A stretch of DNA of 5,765 bases, taken from Verrucomicrobia bacterium GWC2_42_7 (GTDB lineage: Bacteria; Verrucomicrobiota; Verrucomicrobiia; Opitutales; GWC2-42-7-A). Shown piece after piece: positions 1 through 5,107 of the stretch. Position numbers and translations under genes: made by a program. The notes beneath the pieces are model-generated. The model was not told the origin of the DNA. It ran no database searches and was given only the letters and a program-made list of their open reading frames with translations. The stretch lies in assembly GCA_001831055.1 (NCBI GenBank), contig MIDO01000023.1, positions 1,429-7,193 on the forward strand, given 5' to 3'. Position 1 is the stretch's first letter; each line of letters opens with the position of its first letter.

Positions 1-149
1 TCCTCGACTCCGCTTCACTAGCAAAAACTTTTAATCTCCTTATGCGTCCCAATAAAATTCAACTCATTAATAATCAAGGCCATGACCTTACAGGTTTTTT
101 AAAAGAAGTCCCAAATAAAAAGGTTGGGGAAAACGGCTTAATCGATTAA
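1..149 (+). CDS. 3' end of a gene, possible alpha/beta hydrolase C-terminus
   Basis: An open frame enters from the left edge (first full codon at 3) and stops at TAA 147-149, giving 48 visible residues. The tail contains NKIQLINNQGHDLTGFLKEV. A strand followed by x-x-G-H-[D/A]-x and a short helix is how many alpha/beta hydrolases present their catalytic histidine near the C-terminus (His at visible residue 27). The next gene is BioC-like, so a BioH/BioG-type pimeloyl-ACP methyl ester esterase would fit, but that is inference from context. The last ten residues (KKVGENGLID) and the stop codon lie in or beside the first repeat hairpin, so the native C-terminus may have been replaced when the repeat arrived. 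Other enzyme families with a similar tail cannot be excluded. Confidence 0.6.
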   Translation, partial: LDSASLAKTFNLLMRPNKIQLINNQGHDLTGFLKEVPNKKVGENGLID

Positions 150-226
150 AAGCGTTTTCCCAAAACCCCCTTCCGAAAAAGAGTTCGTCGCCAAAGGAAA
201 ATCTAACGATTTTACTTTGGCGAAGG
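124..226 (+). repeat. Dispersed two-hairpin repeat, copy A (forward)
   Basis: Outer hairpin 126-161: GGGGAAAACGGCTTAA, loop TCGA, TTAAAAGCGTTTTCCC, with one bulge. Spacer 162-183 contains CCCCCTTCCGAAAAAGAG. Inner hairpin about 189-222: CGCCAAAG.AAAATC, loop TAAC, GATTTTACTTTGGCG. The inner stem base is GCCAAAG/CTTTGGC, where other copies have GCGAAAG/CTTTCGC, so paired positions changed together. The copy supplies the stop codon of the upstream gene. No T-tract follows, so a simple intrinsic terminator is unlikely. Confidence 0.85.
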
Positions 227-308
227 AGAGATGACTCTAATAACATTGATACTTAACTATAAAGTAAACTCACCTTACTTCAAATAACTTATAACAATTT
301 CTCTAATC

Positions 309-446
309 CTCTTCCGAAAAAGAAATTTTTGCGCGGAATGAAATTCCTTCGGGAATTTATTTCGGCGCAAAAACAGAGAAAGCTCTTTTTCGGAAAGGGG
401 CTTGGGGAAAACGCTTTTGGGGGACCAAAAGCAGTTTTCCCCAAAC
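309..446 (-). repeat. Dispersed two-hairpin repeat, copy B (reverse)
   Basis: Reverse-orientation copy. Inner hairpin 326-373: a 22-nt arm (19 of 22 paired) closed by C(TTCG)G, the very stable tetraloop type if transcribed. Then spacer 382-401 (CTCTTTTTCGGAAAGGGGCT). Outer hairpin 402-444 has arms TTGGGGAAAACGCTTTTGG and CCAAAAGCAGTTTTCCCCAA with a GGGA (GNRA) loop and one bulge. An inverted partner of the spacer motif (CTTCCGAAAAAG, 311-322) lies on the far side of the inner hairpin, so 309-396 can fold as one long stem. The copy ends 11 nt before the methyltransferase start and the reading frame stays open through it. Confidence 0.88.
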
Positions 447-457
447 ATAACAGCTTT

Positions 458-1207
458 ATGAATTTTGACAAACAAGCACACACCTATCATCGAGAGGCAT
501 TTATCCAGAGGGAAATCGCGGAATGGTCAGGCATCTTTATTCAAAGAGAGCTTCTTCCTGGAGAGACAAAGCAAAACCAACGAATTGACATTCAAACAAC
601 TAAGAAGAGGGCCATTGAATTTGGCGCAGGCACAGGTATTTTTTCTCAAAAAATTGTTGAAGCAGGATTCCAACTCACCGCAACCGACATTTCTCCGCGT
701 ATGATAGAATATGGGCAGAAATTCTGTCCACAAGCCAACTGGATGCTCTGCAATGCCTGGTCTCCAAAGCTGTCATCTAGCTTCGATTTCATCTTTTCAT
801 CCTGCCTTCTCCAGTGGGCACACGACCCTATCGAAACACTAACCTGTTGGCGTTCATTACTTAAACCGCAAGGCCATATTATCTGCAATATCTTAACTTT
901 CCCAACCCTGCAAGAACTCTACTCCCAATTTTCCCAATTTCCTCAACTAAAATTCAAAACCTCAATGGAATGGGAACAAATTTTTCAATCGGCAGGCTTC
1001 CACATCCAACAAGTTCACTCCTTTTCAAAAAAATACCCATTCCCCTCCCTCTTCTCCCTCCTAAAAAACCTCCAACAGACGGGCACCACTTTTCCAAATT
1101 CCATCCCCCACGCACAACTCAAGTCCCTCCTAACCAACAACTCCCCACTCTCAACCTACTGGTCTAATATTTTTATAAAGGGAAGCAGGGAAGGGGAAGG
1201 CCTCTAA
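458..1207 (+). CDS. bioC: BioC-like SAM-dependent methyltransferase
   Basis: A 249-residue class I methyltransferase. SAM-binding motif I is EFGAGTG (residues 54-60) and an acidic residue ends the next strand (ATD, D77). The motif IV region reads FDFIFSSCLLQW (109-120), then LLKPQGHIICNILTFPTLQELYSQF. The LQW after motif IV, the strand ending before an F-x-T-x-x-E-L helix, and the later YPFPSLFSLLKNLQQTGT (193-210) are typical of BioC. BioC methylates the free carboxyl of malonyl-ACP at the start of pimeloyl-ACP synthesis for biotin. I chose ATG 458 because MNFDKQAHTYHREAF matches the usual BioC N-terminus; the frame stays open back to ATG 329, but that stretch is repeat copy B. No clear Shine-Dalgarno precedes 458. 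The stop codon sits at the left edge of repeat copy C. Another BioC-like methyltransferase role is possible. Confidence 0.8.
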   Translation: MNFDKQAHTYHREAFIQREIAEWSGIFIQRELLPGETKQNQRIDIQTTKKRAIEFGAGTGIFSQKIVEAGFQLTATDISPRMIEYGQKFCPQANWMLCNAWSPKLSSSFDFIFSSCLLQWAHDPIETLTCWRSLLKPQGHIICNILTFPTLQELYSQFSQFPQLKFKTSMEWEQIFQSAGFHIQQVHSFSKKYPFPSLFSLLKNLQQTGTTFPNSIPHAQLKSLLTNNSPLSTYWSNIFIKGSREGEGL

Positions 1208-1208
1208 A

Positions 1209-1318
1209 AACTGCGGGGAAACTGCTTTTGGTCCCCCAAAAGCGTTTTCCCGAACCCCTTCCGAAAAGGAGGTAATCGCGAAAGTAAAATCTATCGATTT
1301 TACTTTCGCGAAAACGAA
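1209..1318 (+). repeat. Dispersed two-hairpin repeat, copy C (forward, solo)
   Basis: Lies between the convergent bioC-like and aminotransferase genes. Outer hairpin 1215-1251 has loop TCCC (GGGA on the other strand) and two mismatches. Spacer 1252-1273 is CGAACCCCTTCCGAAAAGGA, ending in an AGGAGG motif. The inner hairpin 1276-1311 is a perfect 16-bp stem (TCGCGAAAGTAAAATC) with loop TATC. No T-tract follows in either direction, although a long stable stem between convergent genes could still separate the transcripts. The left flank CTCTAAAAACTGCGGGGAAA is shared with the distant copy at 5508-5575. Confidence 0.87.
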
Positions 1319-1401
1319 GGGACTGTCTCTATTTTATAGGAGACTCAAAATCTATTAACAATGCCGGCTTAACTTACTACACACCGTAAAGGCCGGTTCC
1401 C

Positions 1402-2523
1402 TCAAAAGAAGCTCTTAATTGTTTTTACAACGTATTGAAGTTCTGCAGTTTGAAGCTCCGGAAAGATGGGAATGCTGAGGCATTGGTCGGCGAGGGTATG
1501 GGCGACTTTGATGGAGTTTTCGCCTTTGCCCATTCCCCTAAAACATTCTTGTTGATCGAGCGTGAGCGGATAATAGATGTCGCAACCGATTTTATTTGCT
1601 TCGAGGTGGGCTTTTAGCGCAGTGCGCTTGCCGTTTTTAATGCGTAGCGTGTATTGGTTCCAAATGTGGGTATTGTGCGCTAGGGCAACGGGAAGAATCA
1701 AATGCTCAGAGAGGGACTGGAGCTCTTGTGTGTAAAACGCGGCGTTTTGCGTGCGTTTTTTTATAAAATCCGCATAGAGTGGAAGTTTCACTCTTAAAAG
1801 GGCAGCTTGGAGGGCATCCATGCGGAAGTTGGCGCCAACGTATTTGTGAAAATATTTGGGATGCGATCCGTGAGTCCGCAATAAACGAGCTTTTTCGGCA
1901 AGGGCGTCGTCGTTTGTAACCAACATACCGGAATCACCAAAACCTCCGAGGTTTTTCGATGGAAAAAAACTATAACAGCCGAAATGCCCGATGGACCCTA
2001 CCGTTTTACCCTTAAAGGTTGCACCCATAGATTGCGCAGCATCCTCAATGACAAAGAGTTGCTTGGCTTTAGCGAAATCCATTATGGCATCCATGTCGCA
2101 GGCTTGCCCAAATAGCGGAACAGGAATGATCGCCTTTGTGCGATCTGTTATTTTGCTTTTTGCGTCTTCGATAGCGATGTTGAAGTCAACTTCATTGACA
2201 TCTACCCAAACAGGAGTCGCTCCCACACGAACCACACAGCCTGCAGTCGCAAAAAACGTAAAAGCCGGACACAAAACTTCATCGCCGGGCCCAATGCCAA
2301 GCGTCATTAATGCCAACAAAATAGCGTCTGTCCCAGAACTGACACTGATCGCGTGCTTCACCCCAATCAACGCAGCCACTTCACTCTCAAACCCAAGAAT
2401 CTCTTCCCCTAAAATATAATGCCCAGAATGCAAGACCCTCTTAAAGGCCGCAAGCAAATCATCCTCAATCGCAAGATTCTGCCGTTTTAAATCAAGTAAT
2501 GGTACACTGCTGCAATCGCTCAT
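1402..2523 (-). CDS. DegT/DnrJ/EryC1 family PLP-dependent aminotransferase
   Basis: A 373-residue fold-type I aminotransferase of the sugar aminotransferase family. These enzymes transfer an amino group, usually from glutamate, to keto-sugar nucleotides used in surface polysaccharide or O-antigen synthesis. Seen in sequence: N-terminal VPLLDLKRQ; SSGTDAILLAL (62-72), the phosphate-binding turn; VIEDAAQSMGA (158-168) with D161 placed for the pyridine nitrogen; and SFFPSKNLGGFGDSG (185-199) with K190 as the Schiff-base lysine. The C-terminal domain is complete (WNQYTLRI, YYPLTL, the SIPIFPEL helix cap). Start: ATG at 2523, because MSDCSSVPLLDL is a normal family beginning. The frame extends upstream to an ATG at 2562, but those 13 codons run through a perfect hairpin and are probably not coding. 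A weak AGGG lies 4-8 nt before ATG 2523. No sugar genes are visible nearby, so the substrate is unknown. Confidence 0.92.
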   Translation of the reverse strand: MSDCSSVPLLDLKRQNLAIEDDLLAAFKRVLHSGHYILGEEILGFESEVAALIGVKHAISVSSGTDAILLALMTLGIGPGDEVLCPAFTFFATAGCVVRVGATPVWVDVNEVDFNIAIEDAKSKITDRTKAIIPVPLFGQACDMDAIMDFAKAKQLFVIEDAAQSMGATFKGKTVGSIGHFGCYSFFPSKNLGGFGDSGMLVTNDDALAEKARLLRTHGSHPKYFHKYVGANFRMDALQAALLRVKLPLYADFIKKRTQNAAFYTQELQSLSEHLILPVALAHNTHIWNQYTLRIKNGKRTALKAHLEANKIGCDIYYPLTLDQQECFRGMGKGENSIKVAHTLADQCLSIPIFPELQTAELQYVVKTIKSFF

Positions 2524-2542
2524 ATCCCTAAATGTAATGCCC

Positions 2543-2569
2543 CACTTAATTGACTTTGTCAATTAAGTG
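2543..2569 (-). promoter_or_regulatory. Perfect 12-bp hairpin in the aminotransferase leader
   Basis: CACTTAATTGAC, loop TTT, GTCAATTAAGTG: a perfect inverted repeat ending 19 nt before the preferred start codon of the aminotransferase and touching repeat copy D on its other side. Read on the minus strand it contains TTGACA (2562-2557), a perfect -35 hexamer, with only a poor -10 (CATTAC) 17 nt downstream. It may be an operator palindrome over a promoter, or a leader hairpin. Its sequence is unlike the dispersed repeat. Confidence 0.4.
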
Positions 2570-2632
2570 TTGGGGAAAACCCATTTTGGTCCCCCAGAAA
2601 GATGGGTTTCCCAAGCCCCCTTCCGAAAAGGA
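2570..2632 (+). repeat. Dispersed repeat, copy D (forward, lacks inner hairpin)
   Basis: Outer hairpin 2571-2613: TGGGGAAAACCCATTTTGG, loop TCCC, then CCAGAAAGATGGGTTTCCCA. The usual GCTTTT/AAAAGC segment is replaced by CCCAT/ATGGG, so pairing survives a block change on both arms. The spacer (AAGCCCCCTTCCGAAAAGGA) follows, but no inner hairpin. Instead an AT-rich stretch (2633-2694) leads into the reverse copy E. Confidence 0.8.
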
Positions 2633-2694
2633 TTTTGTTAAAAGGCTGAAAAAATAAATGACTCTTCCATAAATAACTCTCATTTACCTTAAGT

Positions 2695-2820
2695 TCCTTC
2701 TGAAAAAGGAACTTTGCGCGGGAATAAATTCCTTCGGAATTTAATTCCACGCAAGAATCTCCTTTTCGGAGGGGGCTTGGGAGAACTGCTTTTGGGGGAC
2801 CAAAAGCAGTTCTCCCAAAA
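2695..2820 (-). repeat. Dispersed two-hairpin repeat, copy E (reverse)
   Basis: Inner hairpin 2712-2755 has a GGAATAAATTCC / GGAATTTAATTCC core around TTC and an outer TTTGCGC/CGCAAG base. Spacer 2757-2776 carries TCTCCTTTTCGGAGGGGGC. Outer hairpin 2777-2818 is a perfect 19-bp stem (TTGGGAGAACTGCTTTTGG) with a GGGA loop; AGAAC/GTTCT replaces the usual GAAAAC/GTTTTC on both arms. An inverted partner of the spacer motif (CCTTCTGAAAAAGGA, 2696-2710) precedes the inner hairpin, as in copy B. It lies upstream of the tRNA gene. Confidence 0.88.
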
Positions 2821-2846
2821 ATGATCCAAAAAAAACAGACTTTAGC

Positions 2847-2879
2847 TTGACGCTTTTTATAAAACTGGTTTGCTTTAAG
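2847..2879 (+). promoter_or_regulatory. Weak candidate promoter for tRNA-Ser
   Basis: TTGACG at 2847-2852 is a good -35-like hexamer. The only downstream -10 candidates are poorly spaced (TGC-TTTAAG near 2871-2879), while TATAAA at 2858-2863 has no matching -35. The segment lies outside repeat copy E and just before the tRNA, where a promoter is expected. Confidence 0.3.
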
Positions 2880-2894
2880 GGAGTTTTACAAAGG

Positions 2895-2986
2895 GGAGAG
2901 ATGGCTGAGTGGTCTAAAGCGCCTTCCTGCTAAGAAGGTGGACTTGTAAAAGGGTCTCGAGGGTTCAAATCCCTCTCTCTCCGCCA
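2895..2986 (+). tRNA. tRNA-Ser (anticodon GCU)
   Basis: Complete type II tRNA. The acceptor GGAGAGA (2895-2901) pairs with TCTCTCC (2976-2982), followed by discriminator G and an encoded CCA (2984-2986). The D-arm region GGCTGAGTGGTCTAAAGC is normal. Anticodon stem CCTTC/GAAGG encloses loop CTGCTAA, so the anticodon is GCT (2929-2931), reading AGC and AGU serine codons. A long variable arm (about 2939-2959) is typical of tRNA-Ser, and the T-arm is AGGGTTCAAATCCCT. The glycosylase gene starts 16 nt downstream with no obvious terminator between them, so co-transcription is possible. Confidence 0.96.
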
Positions 2987-3002
2987 CTCAAAATTTATAA
3001 TC

Positions 3003-3959
3003 ATGTCTCAAGAAATAGTTGCTCAATTGGTCCGAGAGCTGAAGTTGTTGAAGATTGAGGGAGAAAAAGATGTTTACATCGGGGACGATACATTGGGGAC
3101 GCTAGAGGGCCTTTCTTCTAAAAAGGAATCTGCCGCATTAGTCCAGGAATCGGCCTGCGAAAAGAAGATTGCATCGCCAGAGGCAAAGACGCATATATCA
3201 AAGACAAGCACGCCTGTTGTAACAAAGTCCAGTGCAGTCATTGTCAAAGATCCGGTCCAAGAAAACATTATTGTCTACGACGTCCCGCAGCTTGTCCAAA
3301 TTCCACCGCCGCCACAATTTGAAATCCCAGACGGGACAAAGGAAGAACGCTATAACTGGTTGAAAAACAGGATATTAAATTGTCCTGTATGCAAGGAACA
3401 TGTCCGACCAGGAAAAAAGGTTGTTTGTGGCGTAGGAAGTCTAAATGCGAAAATTTTCTTTTGTGGAGAAGCGCCAGGAGGCGACGAAGAGATTATAGGA
3501 GAACCCTTTGTGGGCAAAGCAGGACAACTTCTAACAAAGATTATCAACGCCATGGGCCTCCAACGATCGGACGTTTATATCGGAAACATCATGAATTGGC
3601 GCCCAGAAATGGAAACGGACGTGGGTAACCGTCCTCCAACTCAGCAGGAAATGAATTTTTGTTTACCGTATCTCAAAGCACAAATCGCCATAGTTCAACC
3701 GCAAGTCATTGTTGCTCTGGGAGCTACAGCAGTTCATGGCCTTCTTGGACACGATCCTAAGCGTCGTATGGCTGATGTTCGGGGTCAATGGACCACCTTC
3801 GCTAACACACCACTCATGATCACCTTTCACCCATCGTACCTCCTCAGAAACAACACAAACAAAGCGAAACGTGTCGTCTGGGAAGATATGCTTAAGGTCA
3901 TGGAATTTACAAAAATGCCCATCTCAGAAAAACAACAAAATTTCTTCTTAGAAGGGTAG
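3003..3959 (+). CDS. Family 4 (UDGa-type) uracil-DNA glycosylase
   Basis: A 318-residue protein. Residues about 1-110 form a variable, Ser/Lys/Ala-rich N-terminal region ending in a proline run (PPPP, 101-104). The catalytic domain follows. Motif A is GEAPGGDEEIIGEPFVGKAG (155-174) and motif B is HPSYLLR (276-282); these form the uracil-binding and minor-groove elements of family 4 enzymes, which remove uracil from DNA in base excision repair. The first iron-sulfur ligands are present as CPVC (C127, C130), and the usual last ligand matches C220 in QQEMNFCLPYL. The third ligand, normally the Cys in N-x-x-K-C-R-P-P, is W199 in NIMNWRPE. This NxW variant is known to me from other bacterial lineages, so the cluster may be absent or altered. 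No Shine-Dalgarno is seen before ATG 3003. Repeat copy F, with a T-tract, follows the stop. Confidence 0.92.
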   Translation: MSQEIVAQLVRELKLLKIEGEKDVYIGDDTLGTLEGLSSKKESAALVQESACEKKIASPEAKTHISKTSTPVVTKSSAVIVKDPVQENIIVYDVPQLVQIPPPPQFEIPDGTKEERYNWLKNRILNCPVCKEHVRPGKKVVCGVGSLNAKIFFCGEAPGGDEEIIGEPFVGKAGQLLTKIINAMGLQRSDVYIGNIMNWRPEMETDVGNRPPTQQEMNFCLPYLKAQIAIVQPQVIVALGATAVHGLLGHDPKRRMADVRGQWTTFANTPLMITFHPSYLLRNNTNKAKRVVWEDMLKVMEFTKMPISEKQQNFFLEG

Positions 3960-3976
3960 ATTGAGAGAGGGAAGCA

Positions 3977-4087
3977 TTGGGGAAAACCGCTTTTAATCAC
4001 TTAAAAGCGGTTTTCCCCAACCCCCTTTCCGAAAAGGAGATCGTTGCGCAGAAGTAAAATTTTATAAATTTTACTTCTGCGCAAAGG
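3977..4087 (+). repeat. Dispersed two-hairpin repeat, copy F (forward, most perfect)
   Basis: Outer hairpin 3977-4020 is a perfect 20-bp stem (TTGGGGAAAACCGCTTTTAA) with loop TCAC (GTGA on the other strand). Spacer 4021-4043 contains CCCCCTTTCCGAAAAGGAG. Inner hairpin 4044-4084 is a perfect 19-bp stem (TTGCGCAGAAGTAAAATTT) with loop TAT. Relative to other copies, ACCGC/GCGGT and GCAGAAG/CTTCTGC are changed on both arms together. Confidence 0.9.
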
Positions 4088-4094
4088 TTTTTTT
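4044..4094 (+). terminator. Candidate intrinsic terminator of the uracil-DNA glycosylase gene
   Basis: The inner hairpin of repeat copy F (perfect 19 bp, GC-rich at its base) is followed three bases later by seven T (4088-4094). It lies 85 nt after the glycosylase stop codon. This is the only copy with a T-tract this close to the stem, so termination may be a secondary use of the repeat. Confidence 0.5.
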
Positions 4095-4123
4095 CGAATG
4101 AAGCTCCGAAGAACGATTTTTAA

Positions 4124-5059
4124 GTGATTAAGCACGGTTTTTCCCAAGTACACTACTTACTTATGAAGATAGAAAAAAAAACGTATTTAGGTTATGACTT
4201 CGCCGAAAAAAAATTGAAAATTTTTTCTTCGGCGATAACCGCTTTTCTTTGGAAAGCGCGAAAACTTTTCTTTTCCCGTGAAAAGAAAGGGTTTCGCACC
4301 TTCTCCTCTTCTACATACGTACATGACCGAGCTCGAGGCCGATGGCCAACACACTCGCAATGCAATCTAAAGCATTTCAGCGGGTTTTCGTTGGTCGAAC
4401 TACTAGCCGTCATCGCAATTATGGGCATTTTAACGTCCATCCTCGTGCCAATGGTAGGACACGGAATAAAATCTGCAAACAGGGCTACGGCTGCTAGCAA
4501 CCTTCGACAAATCGCTTTGGCTTACGCAAGTTGTGTCAATAACGGGAACATCAGGGATCTTAATGCAAGCAAGACCGCAAACGAATGGGCTAGCCGCTTA
4601 GCAGATAAGTCCGGACTTAATGATCCGACTCTTTATATTCTCAAAGACGACTATTTGGTTACGCAACATCTATCGGATCCGCCTCCATCCATAGGAAGCC
4701 GAGGCGAAGGTTCGTGGACAATGAATGAGGCTTTTGCAAATTTCCCCTTAAGCTTTACGATCATTTCAAACCTCGAACCACTAGCTCCATCTGTCTCCAC
4801 TCCAATAGCTTACACGCGCGGACTAAATCCAGAGACTGGCAAATGGAATGCGTCTAACGGCGAAAATGGCGGCGTCTACGGGACCGACGGCGGACTTATT
4901 GTATTCCTCGACGGACATGTCGAATTCTTCAACAACCTCATAGACGGCCCTAAAAAACTTCTTAAATACGGCACCAACCAATCCACTTCCGACATCCGCG
5001 AAGCCGTCAACCCAGGCGCTAAGGCCCTCAACCCCTCAAAAACACTCTGGACTCGGTAG
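4124..5059 (+). CDS. Prepilin-type (type II secretion/type IV pilin-like) protein with an aberrant long leader
   Basis: Residues 87-110 (GFSLVELLAVIAIMGILTSILVPM) are a type III prepilin signal: cleavage by prepilin peptidase after G87, F88 as new N-terminus, E92 at +5, then the hydrophobic assembly helix. The mature part has the PVC-type pseudopilin end YGTDGGLIVFLDGHVEFFNNL (252-272). It is probably an inner-membrane or surface pseudopilin; its partners are unknown. The leader is the odd part. From GTG 4124 it is 87 residues, and from ATG 4163 it is 74, against about 5-25 normally. No in-frame ATG or GTG lies between 4163 and the cleavage site, and neither start has a Shine-Dalgarno. The leader reads through three hairpins (4190-4297) and a 49-bp repeat (4312-4360) whose second copy lies after the gene. 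True start unresolved; TTG 4214 is another option. Confidence 0.85.
   Translation: MIKHGFSQVHYLLMKIEKKTYLGYDFAEKKLKIFSSAITAFLWKARKLFFSREKKGFRTFSSSTYVHDRARGRWPTHSQCNLKHFSGFSLVELLAVIAIMGILTSILVPMVGHGIKSANRATAASNLRQIALAYASCVNNGNIRDLNASKTANEWASRLADKSGLNDPTLYILKDDYLVTQHLSDPPPSIGSRGEGSWTMNEAFANFPLSFTIISNLEPLAPSVSTPIAYTRGLNPETGKWNASNGENGGVYGTDGGLIVFLDGHVEFFNNLIDGPKKLLKYGTNQSTSDIREAVNPGAKALNPSKTLWTR
4190..4297 (+). repeat. Array of three adjacent hairpins inside the prepilin leader
   Basis: Hairpin 1 (4190-4240): GGTTAT..ATAACC outside CGCCGAA (4201-4207) and TTCGGCG (4228-4234), with an A-run/T-run inner stem around GAAA. Hairpin 2 (4240-4258): CGCTTT..AAAGCG. Hairpin 3 (4258-4297): GCGAAA..TTTCGC enclosing TCTTTTC..GAAAAGA around CCGT. 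The order and AT-rich, GC-clamped style recall the dispersed repeat in reverse orientation, but the arm sequences differ and the spacer motif is missing, so I do not count it as a sure copy. Confidence 0.6.
4312..4360 (+). repeat. Direct repeat R1 within the prepilin leader
   Basis: Begins TACATACGTACATGACCGA and ends CCAACACACTCGCAA. Aligned without gaps it matches 5165-5213 at about 37 of 49 positions by hand count. Read in the prepilin frame it gives TYVHDRARGRWPTHS just before the cleavage site. The second copy gives TYVRDRM-stop-IRSPTHS in the matching frame. Confidence 0.75.
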
Positions 5060-5107
5060 GGCAACTAAGTGCAGTTTTTTTGGAGGAAAACCCATTTTGG
5101 TCACCCC

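Noticed and set aside
126..161. All outer hairpins as ordinary intrinsic terminators
   Set aside because: They are followed by a C-rich spacer, not a T-tract, and several lie upstream of genes. Only copy F, and weakly copy H, has a T-tract near the inner stem.
329..457. N-terminal extension of the bioC-like protein from ATG 329
   Set aside because: The extension is entirely repeat copy B in translation and has no counterpart in the BioC family; ATG 458 gives a normal N-terminus.
275..490. Antisense ORFs across repeat copies, such as the 71-residue minus-strand ORF here and others at 2559-2750 and 5028-5377
   Set aside because: They consist largely of translated repeat (ENCFWSPKSVFPK-type peptides), lack ribosome-binding sites and overlap well-supported genes.
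1361..1400. CCGGC..GGCCGG inverted repeat as terminator of the aminotransferase gene
   Set aside because: The arms are imperfect around a loop of about 20 nt, and no T-tract follows in the minus direction.
2996..3001. TATAAT as a -10 element for the glycosylase gene
   Set aside because: It ends one base before the start codon, so transcription would begin inside the gene, and no -35 is present at suitable spacing.
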